A stretch of DNA of 64,000 bases from Oscheius sp. JU75 (Eukaryota; Nematoda; Chromadorea; Rhabditida; Rhabditidae), in the NCBI GenBank assembly GCA_037178855.1, contig JASJZC010000006.1:5456001-5520000 (forward strand), read 5' to 3'. Shown piece after piece: positions 36,600-48,600 of this stretch. How positions within the stretch are numbered: the first letter of the stretch is position 1; every line of letters begins with the position of its first letter. Below the pieces are notes generated by a model that saw nothing but the letters and a program-made list of their open reading frames with translations, searched no databases and was not told the origin of the DNA. Both the position numbers and the translations under genes were made by a program.

Positions 36600-39267
36600 A
36601 TGGATCCTAGACTACAGCACACTCTACGGCACCTTTTACCTTATGCAGCCATTCCCGTCGGTCTTTACGCCTTTTCAAAGCAAGTTTTTGTATTTTTCCT
36701 CGGGCTGGTACCGAGAAGCAGACTAATAAGAAAATGAATCCGCACCTTCATTTTGTTTGTTACAGCAGCTCCGCTGAGGTCACTGTTGTCACACACACAT
36801 GCGCCTTGCAAAAATTTCGAGGAGAACTTTGGAATAGTCGAAGACTTGTTTTCTCTTGCTTATTCGGTGACTCTTCAGTTCATTTTGCATTTTTGTTGGG
36901 ACAATTGACAAAATGGTGTTGTAACGAGAATAGCCTGTAAACAGGTTTTTTTTGCTAGTTTACAACATCTAACATGTTTAATATACCACTGGAAGAAAGA
37001 AGCAAAAAGTTAAAGTATTGCGGGCTCTGGAGATTCTGATAACCAATAACAAGTTATCGTACATCAAGTTAAATTAAATTTATTCCAGAATTCTGCTCCG
37101 CCTAGTGCCCGGTCCCCAGCACCATGCGAAGCTAATGTTCAAGGACAAGACAGCTCTCATCATCGGAGCCAGTACAGGTACTTTCTATGTCCTGTTTGTG
37201 GAAAACCAGGAATTTCAGGTCTCGGAAGAACTCTAGCCTTCGATCTGTACAGGAAGGGAGCCAAGGTCATTCTGACAGCCAGAAGCATCGACAAACTGAA
37301 AGAACTCACCGAGGAGCTGAAGCAAAGTAATCAGGATAATCCACACGAGCCGGAATACAGGTGTGATTGTGTTTCCTAACTTTTACAAGTTTTCGCGTTG
37401 ATGACTCAAAATTCCAGATATTTGGACATTGCTGATCCGTCCGATGTCGAAGACCTGGCTAAGTTGGCCATAGACGGCAAAACAATCGACATTCTCGTGA
37501 ACAATGCCGGAATTTCGAACCGAGGAGCCGTCGAGGATACTCCTCTTGAGATTTACAGGTTTATTTTTAAAATTTTGCAACACATAAAGTGTGTTCAGGC
37601 AAGTTATGGAAGTGAACTTTTTTGGCATTGTCGCTGTGACAAAAGCCCTCCTTCCCTACATCCCGGACGACGGCTGCATTATTGTGACGAGCAGTATTCA
37701 AGGTAGAATCTCGATCCCGTACAGGAGCTGCTACGCGGCTAGCAAACATGCCCTCCAGGTTCTCTTTTTCATTCTATATTTAAGACGTTTGAGTTTAGGC
37801 CTTTTTCGACGCGCTCCGAACAGAAACCCGTCCCAAACTGCATATTCTCGTCGTCAGTGCCGGCTACATGAACACTGGCTTTGGATCGCGTGCTCTCGAT
37901 GTCAATGGACAGCCCGTCGGAATTGAGGACGAGAATCAGAAAAAGGTACGACATTTATTTGTGAGTCTCGTCGTGAGCCCGTTTGGCCAATGGGATCACC
38001 GGTTTGTGTCCATTCCTACCCCCCCAGCCGAACTCGCCATTCCAGCCGTTTCTGATATCGTTCCAGTCAGGTCCCACTGGCCAACTGGCCGGATCCGGAA
38101 GAGGCCAGTTCCCATTGGGAGCCTGCTCGAGGTCCGGGTTTGGAACCAATTCTATCGGTATCGCGGTAGTTGTTGTCGTTGTCGTTGTCGACGGACTGCT
38201 TCTGATTGTTGGTGGTGGCTAAAATGTCAGTATATACTCGCATCAGTAAAAGATTGGAAAGTAAAGCCCAATATTTTTTTTTGGTGATACCTTTGTTCAG
38301 GGGAAAGTACCAATTTAAAAGATTGGATAAAAAGAAAATTGCCCCTATCATAGCAAAAAAGGAAGTTGCTACCAAGGTCAACTCACCGCCAACGTGAAAG
38401 CACTTTGAATCTGTTGCAACAGGTTTGGGAACAGCTGATTCGACTGTGGCTGTTGAGGCTGTGGCTTTATAGACTGCTGCCAAGCCTGATTCCACGGCTG
38501 TTGTGGTTGTTGATTCCAAGCCGTTTGTGGAGCCCGTTGGTTCCATGCCTGAGGTTGAGGTGGCTGCTGCTGCCAGCCGAACATATTCCCCCATTGGGCT
38601 GAATTTCAAGCCATTTTTGGTAGATAAAAATGACAATTACCCTCAACAAAGACGACGAGAAGAGAAGAAAGAACGGTTGACCTCATGTGACCCCTGAAAA
38701 GGAGAAAAAGATCCTGTACTCTTGAGAGTTTTCGAGAGAGAAACCCGGTTTTGTTAGTGGGTAGAACAGTAAGAGAAGAGGGAGGATATGGAGTGTTCGG
38801 GCCCTAATACAATAGAGAAGGAGTGATCACTAGAGACTCTTCTTTCTTACAATAACCCGAACAAAAGTTGTAGACATTCTGGGGATTACAGCACTCTCGC
38901 GTGCGCCAAGAGACGGCAGACGCACACACGCACAAGGGCATTCGCCCAACTTTTAGCTGGTCGGACATGGTTCAGTGAGCGTCAAGTGTTTTTTGTCGTG
39001 TTTTAAAAGGGACAGAACAGAAATACAGTGAGTATGTGTTGATAAGAGTCTTATTGGAAAAACATTCAAGTTTCTAATTTTTAGGGTCTCTCCGCCGAGG
39101 AAGCATCCGCCTGGATTCTTCAAGCTGCTGCCAATCGAGAGACCGATCTTCTAATGGCTCCGCTCTTCCATCGTCTCGGCGTCTTCCTCCGCTGGGCGTG
39201 GCCGAATCTCTATTTCTATTCCGTCTACAAACGCGGACTCAAGGACCAGTTCGCCAAGAAGTACTAA
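36600..39267 (+). CDS. DHRS7B: Short-chain dehydrogenase/reductase, DHRS7B-like
   Basis: Membrane-anchored NAD(P)-dependent oxidoreductase; DHRS7B acts in ether-lipid synthesis in mammals. Seven exons: 36600-36679, 37089-37177, 37219-37360, 37418-37558, 37599-37758, 37799-37945 and 39085-39267, total 942 nt (313 residues). An N-terminal hydrophobic segment ([16 protein letters not shown]) is followed by the Rossmann motif IIGASTGLGRTLA, NNAG, the catalytic Ser in [11 protein letters not shown] and YAASK. The SDR ends with [20 protein letters not shown]. Phase is kept only if intron 1 uses a GC donor (AAA|GCAAGT), a rare but known class. The last intron is 1.1 kb and contains another gene on the opposite strand. 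The start follows CTATTTTCAG by one base. Confidence 0.9.
37955..38686 (-). CDS. Secreted Gln/Pro/Trp-rich protein, nested in the DHRS7B intron
   Basis: I do not recognise a family. Three exons, 38641-38686, 38387-38598 and 37955-38218, give 173 residues and lie wholly within the last intron of the DHRS7B-like gene, on the opposite strand. The N-terminus [20 protein letters not shown] is a signal peptide. The next part is rich in Gln and Pro with four [AP]WNQ motifs ([21 protein letters not shown]). Exon 3 begins with a Thr run and is Trp/Asn/Gly-rich ([27 protein letters not shown]), ending with a dibasic [11 protein letters not shown]. All four splice signals are consensus GT-AG. Low-complexity secreted proteins like this occur as extracellular-matrix, adhesive or peptide-precursor proteins; which applies here is unknown. 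Confidence 0.78.
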
Positions 39268-39323
39268 TTTTGTAGATGCAGAGTTTTAGCCCACGACATT
39301 TTTTAAATTTCTCAATCCTTGTG

Positions 39324-39329
39324 AATAAA
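39324..39329 (+). terminator. Poly(A) signal of the DHRS7B-like gene
   Basis: AATAAA 57 nt after the stop codon. Confidence 0.65.
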
Positions 39330-39836
39330 TTCCACGTAATTTGAGATCTCTTATCACTAAAAGGGACTGGTGAGTCAGGGTCGTAAAACAACTTGAACAC
39401 TGAAAGGGACAGTTGCAGTTGATGTGCAGGAGTTACAGGGTTCGGTCACTTGACCCATAAGTCGATTCTGATTATAGAAAGTACATCACCGATCCTTCAG
39501 AATTTGTCTGGATGAATTAGGAGATCGGAATCTCATGGTTCAGAAAAATCAGTTCAACGAATCCCAAGAGCAAAGTGTTGGGTATCACAGTATGACTCAA
39601 CGTTAAAGACAACAATAGCCTGGATGCCACACAATCCTAAAGAGATTACTATATGGAAACCTTTTCTCTGAACCCATTTGAACCTCTACCACCTTCTACG
39701 AGCCGCCAAAAGAAGCAGCTACTGGGCTGCTGCGTGGTGCCAGCCTCTGATAACACTTCCCAATCCCTCCATCTATCGATAGTGATTACTTGGGAAGGAT
39801 TAGCTGACTGCTAACTGCTTCCGTTTTTGCTGCCTT

Positions 39837-39842
39837 TTTATT
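39837..39842 (-). terminator. Poly(A) signal of the 62-codon gene
   Basis: AATAAA on the minus strand, 23 nt beyond the stop codon of the small gene. Confidence 0.65.
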
Positions 39843-39864
39843 CTTTAACCTCGTACTTTTGAGT

Positions 39865-40053
39865 CTATTTTCCTTTCTTTTTTTTCAAGTTGTTGTGCGG
39901 CAGAGTTAGAGCTCTGACCAAAAAGAAAAGTAGATCTCGTTCCCACTCTTTCAGTTTGTCCACTCGTTCTGTCAAGCGCTTCTTATAATTTTGGGCCTTG
40001 AGGAAGGTCGAATATATCCAGACTTTGGCCCGCTTCATTACTCGACGGGACAT
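39865..40053 (-). CDS. Small basic helical protein, 62 residues, unknown function
   Basis: Intronless frame beginning MSRRVMKRAKVWIYSTFLKA and ending in a Lys-rich tail (NNLKKKKGK). I do not recognise it. It is supported as a gene by three signals: a splice acceptor (GCGTACTTAG) ends two bases before the ATG, giving a plausible trans-spliced start; the frame is uninterrupted; and AATAAA follows 23 nt after the stop. Upstream in-frame Met codons exist at 40158 but the acceptor argues for the internal start. The protein is mostly basic and helical with one hydrophobic patch (LLFFLVRALTL), which could be a short membrane or amphipathic segment. It lies between the DHRS7B-like gene and the giant vWA gene. 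Confidence 0.6.
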   Translation of the reverse strand: MSRRVMKRAKVWIYSTFLKAQNYKKRLTERVDKLKEWERDLLFFLVRALTLPHNNLKKKKGK

Positions 40054-40361
40054 TTCTAAGTACGCAAAAAAGGACCATTGTGTAGCACAAGAACGTAAAA
40101 ATAAAACTCTAAAAGTTTTTGGTCCTTCAACCAACTTCGAAGCCAAAAAAGCTGACATCTACTCCTAAGAGTTACATCTGACCACACCTCTTCCCCTTTA
40201 CTAGGAGCCTCCTCCCTGACGTCCTTTTGCTAATCCCTCCTGGCAGGCCATCTTCTTATCAGAGCCCCGTAACACACCCAAAGCTACTGGGCACATAAGG
40301 AGGGGTGGGGCTTCGAATTCCAGTGACGAGAAAGTAAAACAGACCGAAATTTAGGGCAAAT
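40054..40361. other. Short upstream region of the giant vWA gene
   Basis: About 308 nt between divergent starts. It ends in CCGAAATTTAGGGCAAAT before the ATG, a likely acceptor (TTTAG) 7 nt upstream. Nothing else recognised. Confidence 0.55.
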
Positions 40362-43300
40362 ATGCCGCCCTACTGGGGTGACTACGATGAAGGCGGTGGT
40401 GGATGGCCGGGAGCTGCTGGAGAGATTGATGCCGCCGCTCGGGGTATTCCAGAGAATCGGTTTGACAGATTCGTACGGGAAAGAAGACCGAGATGGTTGA
40501 GCAACAAAATGTTGGTATTTTGATAGATGAAGAAGGGATTATTTTAGATTGACCATCATCATAATTCTACTCTTTCTGCTCGGACTCGGATTCCTGATTG
40601 CTGGATCAATCATGCTCGGAATCGGAGTGTCCAAAGACCACACAAAGTCGACGAGTGAGTCTACGAGTTTTTTGAACCTACCAGAGAGGCATAGAGACAT
40701 GTAGAGAAATGAATGTAGTCGTTATGAAAGTGCTATGACCCACATTTCGCTCTCTATTATAGGCTGTCCAACTGTCTCTGCTGCTCCGTACTACGCCACA
40801 GTCGAGTCGACAATGGTGAAATGGAAAGATGTACAGGAAGACTACGCCAATGCAGCCAGTGTGGTAGCAGAACAGGTAGCTTTTCTCTATCTTCTTTTTA
40901 CTTTTCTTGAAGGTCAGAGCCTCTTTGGTCTCTGGACAACAGAAAGCTGCTGCCTTTTTGGATGCACAGACTAATACGGACCCGTATATTACTGTCCTTG
41001 GCTTGTCTCAATCTCAATCGAGCAGCGACGGAGTCATGGCTGTTGTGGGAATGGCCTACACTACACAAGATGCTCCAAGCAACCAGGCCATGATCAACGA
41101 TCTTTTGAATGGAGACAATCTCACTCTGTACCACGTCTCTCCGAATGCTGCCAGCAGTCCTCAGCAACAGATGTGTAGCCAGGTCAGCGTGTACCAGGCT
41201 CCTCTCGGACAGTCGACTACTCTCCCGTCAAATAGAGCTACGACATTGGGTCTCACTACCGTCCAGAGTACTGCAGCGACTACTACCCAAAGTCAATGCA
41301 TCTGTCCTACTGTAACAGCCTGTCCGGGCGAGGTAACTACGTCCACTAGTCGACAATCATCTCCGAGTACCTCAAGTACCTCGACCAGTTCTTCTCCATC
41401 CACTCAACCTCCTGTTGGAACAACCAGCCCCATTCTGAGTACCAGTGGATCACTCTCTCCGGTACCGACTACCGAACCAGGAACATCTACGTCTTCTCCG
41501 ACAAGTTCAAGCACACTAGTGACACAACAGACAACTGAACCTGCTACCCAGACCAGTGCACAGACTAGTAGTCAAGCGACAAGTCCTTCGACTCAGAGCT
41601 CGGAAACGAGCCCAGCTATTCAGTCCTCGAGTTCTGAATCTTCAACTATTTCGTCGAGCGAATCTACTTTTTCCACTAGTCAGATCACAAGTTCTTCAAC
41701 TGCGGCTCTGGGTACAAGTCAGAGTACTGTCTCTTCCAGCTCGGGAACCAGTCTTATATTCACTAGTACTGTAACTCAAACGACGAGTGAATCGACTAGT
41801 CCTTTGACTCAGAATACAGTGACAGAAGGCCCTACATCATCCTCGTCCATTTCATCTCCTGCAACCAGTTTGTCAACTACGATCAGTTCCTCTTCTGCTA
41901 GTACCATTACTCAGGGTAGCAGTCAGGGAACCAGTACTGCAACTCAATCGACCAGTGGATCTACTCTTTCCACCAGTCAAATCATAAGTTCTTCAACTGC
42001 GACTCTGGGTACAAGTCTCTCTTCTACTCAAAGTACTGAGACCAGTTCACAAAGTACAAGTCAAGAAACTAGTTCTAGTTCACAGAGCAGTCAGGGCACC
42101 AGTACTGCAACTCAATCGACCAGTGGATCTACTCTTTCTACCAGTCAGATCACAAGTTCTTCAACTGTGACCTTGGGTACAAGTCTCTCTTCTACTCAAA
42201 GTACAGCGACCAGTTCACAAAGTACAAGTCAAGAAACTAGTTCTAGTTCACAGAGCAGTCAGGGAACCAGTACTGCAGCTCAATCGACTAGTGAATCTAT
42301 TCTTTCCACCAGTCAGATCACAAGTACTTCAACTGCGGCTCTGGGTACAAGTCAGAGTACTGTCACTTCCAGCTCGGGAACCAGTCCGTTATCCACTAGT
42401 ACTGTAACTCAAACGACGAGTGAATCGACTAGTCCTTCGACTCAGAGTACAGTGACAGAAGGTCCTACATCATCCTCGTCCATTTCATCTCCTGCAACCA
42501 GTTTGTCAACTACGATCAGTTCCTCTTCTGCTAGTACCATTACTCAGGGTAGCAGTCAGGGAACCAGTACTGCAACTCAATCGACCAGTGGATCTACTCT
42601 TTCCACCAGTCAGATCACAAGTACTTCAACTGCGGCTCTGGGTACAAGTCAGAGTACTGTCTCTTCCAGCTCGGGAACCACTCCTTTATTCACTAGTACT
42701 GTAACTCAAACGACGAGTGAATCGACTAGTCCTTCGACTCAGAGTACAGTGACAGAAGGCCCTACATCATCCTCGTCCATTTCATCTCCTGCAACCAGTC
42801 AGTCGACTACGATCAGTTCCTCTTCTGCTAGTACCATTACGCATGGTAGCAGTCAGGGAACCAGTACTGCAACTCAATCGACCAGTGGATCTACTCTTTC
42901 TACCAGTCAGATCACAAGTTCTTCAACTGTGACCTTGGGTACAAGTCTCTCTTCTACTCAAAGTACAGCAACCAGTTCACAAAGTACAAGTCAAGAAACT
43001 AGTTCTAGTTCACAGAGCAGTCAGGGAACCAGTACTGCAGCTCAATCGACTAGTGAATCTACTCTTTCCACTAGTCAGATCACAAGTTCTTCAACTGCGG
43101 CTCTGGGTACAAGTCAGAGTACTGTCACTTCCAGCTCGGGAACCAGTCCGTTATCCACTAGTACTGTAACTCAAACGACGAGTGAATCGACTAGTCCTTC
43201 GACTCAGAGTACAGTGACAGAAGGCCCTACATCATCCTCGTCCATTTCATCTTCTGCAACCAGTCAGTCGACTACGATCAGTTCCTCTTCTGCTAGTACC

Positions 43301-45581
43301 ATTACTCAGGGTAGCAGTCAGGGAACCAGTACTGCAACTCAATCGACCAGTGGATCTACTCTTTCCACCAGTCAGATCACAAGTTCTTCAACTGCGGCTC
43401 TGGGTACAAGTCTCTCTTCTACTCAAAGTACAGAGACCAGTTCACAAAGTACAAGTCAAGAAACTAGTTCTAGTACACAGAGCAGTGAGGGCACCAGTAC
43501 TGCAACTCAATCGACCAGTGGATCTACTCTTTCTACCAGTCAGATCACAAGTTCTTCAACTGTGACCTTGGGTACAAGTCTCTCTTCTACTCAAAGTACA
43601 GCAACCAGTTCACAAGGTACAAGTCAAGGAACTAGTCCTAGTTCACAGAGCACGGAAAGCAGTCAAGAAACGACTGGATTCACTCAAGGAACTAGCACTA
43701 CACCCTCGACTACCAGCATGAGTACTAGTCATTCGACCATGACTTCGAAGACGACTATGACTCCATCGACCTCTCCAACGACCCAGGCCTGTATTCCTGT
43801 GTCCACACCTTCTCCTCGTCCAGGAGCAAGAGATGTGGTAATCCTCATTGACGATTCAACTGCGGTGGGAAACGCATCGAACTATAACCAGGTAACAGAG
43901 TCAAACAGAACGTCACTTACATGTATTTAGATAACCAACTGGCTGGGAAAAACGCTCTGTCCAATGTGGCCGGTCAATCAGGATCGTTGGGAGGCTGCTC
44001 CAACTCAGTTTGCTAAGGTAAAGTATGACAAACAAAATCTACTTCCAGTTTCAGTACGAGTTCAATCTCCTCATGGATTTCGATGCCAACACGGTTGGAG
44101 AACTGACTAAATCTATTTTGAGCAGTATCTACAGTGGAAGACGTGCTCCCAGCCTCACAAAGTATGTATTTGCCTCTAGGCATAGAAGAAACTTTTCAGA
44201 GCAATGAAATCTACTCTGAATCTGGCTGGAAGAGAAGGAGTTCATCGGACCGTTCTATGTATCAGTTCTTCAGCCGACCTTCCCGATTTGGAGACCGCCG
44301 TCCCGTTGTCAGAGCAGATCAAGAATCAGGGAATTGACATTATCACCTTGGCTCTTGATGGACTGGATCAGGAAATATTAGGAATCGTAAGTCGATTTTT
44401 TGATATGTTGCAAAGAAACTGAAAAAAATATTTCATGCAACGTAGAATTATAAATAGCGATGAAGACATTTGAGCACACAGGAAACGGCTTCCTCCATAT
44501 TGGGACGGTTCAGACAGCGCTGTTGGCAGGTATTCTGCTCGTCCAGGTTGAATTGCTGAAATCTAGCCCTTAAACGGAAAGTGATACCTGCAAAAGATTA
44601 TGATTCTTGATAACTTACATGAGCCAACATCAAAGGAAAAACTGTCAGCAATAGAATAAGACGGACTGTCAAAAATCTAGCCATGGTTTGAGCGCAAAAC
44701 TAGACGGGTCTCTCTCGAGCCCGCTAAAATGTGGAAGCCAATCTGTTTTTCGCATTCACAGTTTCAGCTCTCCTCCGGGCCTGATTACACATTTGGAACT
44801 GACGGTTTCGCGCCAACAGCTGATCAAGCCACTCAAATAACAGATTTGATTCAAGGAGGCAGTAGAACTACAGGTGTTGGAATCACAACAACTACCGGGG
44901 CAACGACTACCACTGCTGGAGGAACAGACTTCGGTTGTCATCCGGACATTGCCATTGTCGTGGACACTTCTTTGGATGTGTCCAGTCAGGAAGAGTACCA
45001 GAGAGTGAGTATCTATCTCTGTCTCTTGACTCATACCCGTTCAGCAATTGTCCTTTATCGCTGACCAACTCGCCTTCTCTTGGCTCATTTCTCCAAGCGC
45101 AGTCGAGACAGAAATTGTCGTCTACTCTACCTCCTATGGTGGCTATCTTGGAGGCAACGACTATGCGTACAGTTCCCCATCTGATTTCCAGTCCGCCGTC
45201 CATGAATACGATTCATATTGGAACCGATATGCACAGCCGAACATCACAGCGTAAGTCTGTCTCTCTTTGTTCTGACAAGTTTCAGTTCGCTCTCTTACTT
45301 GTCCAGTACCATTGGCAACAGAAGATCTGGACGTAGTCCAACTACCATCCTGTTTACATATTCTGGAAATGAGAAGGATGTGCTGGAAGCTAGGAACAGT
45401 ATTGATTCCCTCGGAAATCTTATTGTGGTCGGAATGGGTTCCAGGAATGACTACTTGAGTCTGTTGACAGGAAATGTCATCACTGGATTGGGCTACAATA
45501 GTGACTTGGTCATCAAGGTCAGCTCTTTCTCGGTCTTCGGGTATCTCAGAATTATCATCTATTTTAAATTGTCCTCGCGTC

Positions 45582-45615
<34 letters not shown>

Positions 45616-48600
45616 GGAAGCCAATATTGCCAATTAGTGAGCACTATTTTGTGCGCACACTAATTGTTTGCAAGTCAAGCCAAATCGAGTCAGTTTGGCA
45701 GATAGCTTCGTTGGGAGGACGTTGCTCCTGTCACGGTACCTCGATTGGAGGGAATGCGCATAGGTTGAAGTGTGAGGAAAGGGTCACCACAGTTGGACAG
45801 AAGCAAGTAGAAATCGAGCAGTTTTGGAAGAATCAAATTATTACTGGCATTAAACCCCAAGGAGCAATAGCATTACTTGGACAGGGAGTTAGGTTGAGGA
45901 ATGGGAAATGGGTTCAAAGAGTGAAAGGGAAGAGGGTTTGAGGGATAGAAAGTGGGGTCAAAGAGTGGAAAGTGAGTTTAACTTATTAGAAATGACATCA
46001 GCAATCGTTTTTGCTGGGGAAAGGACAAGGTAGATATGCCTCAAGGGGCCCAACAAGTTAGGCTACCGCCCCGAAGGGGGTATCAGTTTGGGGATAGCTT
46101 TTTTGAAAGAATGTTGCTTCTGTCAGGGTAGCTCAACTGGCGGGAAACATGCGGGCGGCTTGAAGTTAGAGGGAAGGGGACCAAGACAGGCTGACAGAAA
46201 AAAATAGAAACCAGGTAAAGATCAAAGGAATCAGATTATGACTGTCATTGAGCCCCTCTAGGGGCGATAGCATTACTTGGATAGGGAGTTGGGGTGTGTC
46301 GAGAGATAGAAAACGGGTTCAAAGGGTGAGAAGAAGATTCAAAAGATAGGAAGTAGGATAAAATGGTAGGGAAGAGGGTTCAAAAGGTAAAAAGTGAGTT
46401 TAAAGAGTGGAAGAGGGTTCGAGGGATAGGAAATGGGTTCAAAGGGTGGGAAGCGGGTTTAATTCAAGGAGATTGGGTTCAAAAAGTGAAAGGGAAATGG
46501 GATGGGACGTTTTTCGAGGGGTGGGAAGTGGGGTAAGAGAATCTGTTTATAGAATAAGAAATGGGTTAAAAGAATGGGAAGTGACTTGGGATATAGGAAG
46601 TGGGTTAGAAGAAAGGTAAGTGGATTCAGTGGTTTTTGACAAATTGGAAGTGAGTTCAATGAGCCCCGAAGGGGCGTAGCCTAACTTGTCTATTTTAAAT
46701 TGTCCTCGCGTCTCTGTCTGTCTGTCTGTCTGTCTGAAGCCCTAATTGACAATTAGTGTGCACTATTTTGTGCGCACACTAATTGTTGGCAAGTCAAGTC
46801 AAAATAGAGACAGTTTGGGAGATGGCTTCGTTGGGGGAACGTTGCTCCTGTCACGGTGCCTCGATTGGAGGGAAAGGGTCACGACAGTTGGACAGAAGAA
46901 AGTAGAAATCGAGCAGTTTTGGAAGAATCAGATTATTACTGAGCCCCGAAGGGGCGTAGCCTAACTTGTCTAGTTTAAAATGTCCTCGCGTCTCTGTCTG
47001 TCTATCTGTCTGTCTGTCTGTCTGAAGCCAATATTGCCAATTAGTGTGCACTATTTTGTGCGCACGCTAATTGTTGGCAAGTCAAAGTAGAGTCAGTTTG
47101 GGAGATAGCTTCGTTGGGGAAACGTTGTTCCTGTCACGGTAGCTCGACTGACGGGGTACAGGCGACCAGATAAGAAATGAAAGGTAAGGCTTAGGTCTAA
47201 GACCAGTACAAGTGACAAAGAAATAGAAACCGGGTAAAATTCAAAGGGATCAGAGGTTATTATTGCCATAGAGCCCCTAAGGCCGATAGCATCCAAAGTT
47301 TTGTTAGTAATAGAATTCTGTTACGAAACACTAATTAGGTGCATAGTTGTACAGACTACAGTAATTACCAAGTTTCTGTTTTACAATTTAAAAGTGCATC
47401 ATAAGAACGCATTTTTTTTCTTTCAGATCAACTCGCTTCTCTGCTCTCCCAGTACACCGAGCGCTCTTCCAACTACCTCTGTTCCCACTACAGTAATCCC
47501 TACAGTACCGACGACCACGCCAGCAGTGTCCACTATAGGAACTACTATCACTCCACAAAGCTGTCCTGACTGCTACCCAGACGAGGCTAATGTTCTGATT
47601 GCTATGGATACCAGTTCTCTTATGATGGGAGGAAATGTAAGACTTTGTCCTTCTTCCCAAGCAGATTCTTTCCAGCTTGACCTTCTGAAATCCTTCGTCA
47701 ACGGACCCTTGACTGGCAACTGGACTCATGCAGAGAGATTAGCCATTCTTGGATTCGATGACCGTACCCATTTCTCTGCTCCGATCGAGTAAGTCAATCA
47801 GAGATCTGACTAATCTCAATTCAGTTTCGGTGACTTGAACACAATGTCCGAATACCATACGATTGTTTCGGCTGTACCTCAGCTATCAAATCTTCCCTCA
47901 TTGACCAGTGCTTTCCAGCGCTGTCTCCAGAACTACAATCCACAGCCGAAGTATGGCTCCCAGAAGACTATCATCTTTACGATTTCTGCTGATCCACAGG
48001 ACATTTCCAATGCTAAACCGTATGCTGCTCAGCTTTCTAGAAGAGGAGTGGTGGTCCTGGTTGGAATGAACATGACTCGGGACCACGACTCGGCACTGAG
48101 AACTCTGGTTCCTAGTGTCATAGCCTGGCAGAATCTGTCCGATTCAAGTGGAGTTGCTCAACAGATCCAGATGGGATTAGCTGGTAAGAGTGAATGAGAC
48201 AACAGCATAAATGACCCCTTTTCAGGAGCCTTTCTTAACTCAACCACCGTATCTCCTACTTCGACCACCGGCACCAGCACGACTTCGGGTACCGGAAGCA
48301 CACCTACTGGCCCGACAACTACTCAAGGATCCACTACTCTGTTCACAGCCTCTCCAGCCATCTGTTCCAGAGACGTGATCCTTCTGATCGACCAGTCCAA
48401 TGACTATATTGCTGTGGACTCATTCAACGAGGTATTTTTTTTGATTCCGAACAGTAAACATTTTCTTTTTAGGTCAAAACCTGGCTGGTCAAGTCTCTCG
48501 TCCCCCTCTGGGAAGTCAGTCCCCAGCACGTCTCCGCAGCTCCATTCGCATTTGCCAATCAAACGTTCAACGATCTGGGTGGTGACTTTCTTGTTCAGTC

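Larger units (their letters stand above)
39268..39864. other. Spacer after DHRS7B
   Basis: About 600 nt. It holds the DHRS7B AATAAA signal at 39324-39329 and, near 39837-39842 on the minus strand, the AATAAA of the 62-codon gene. No other gene is seen. Confidence 0.6.

Noticed and set aside
38067-38636. 189-codon minus-strand frame in the DHRS7B intron
   Set aside because: It runs in another frame through the introns of the nested secreted-protein gene, whose spliced model has a signal peptide and clean GT-AG borders.
45590-47030. Repeats considered as a CRISPR-like array
   Set aside because: The DNA is animal intron; units are 280-nt transposon-like copies and microsatellites, not short repeats with spacers.
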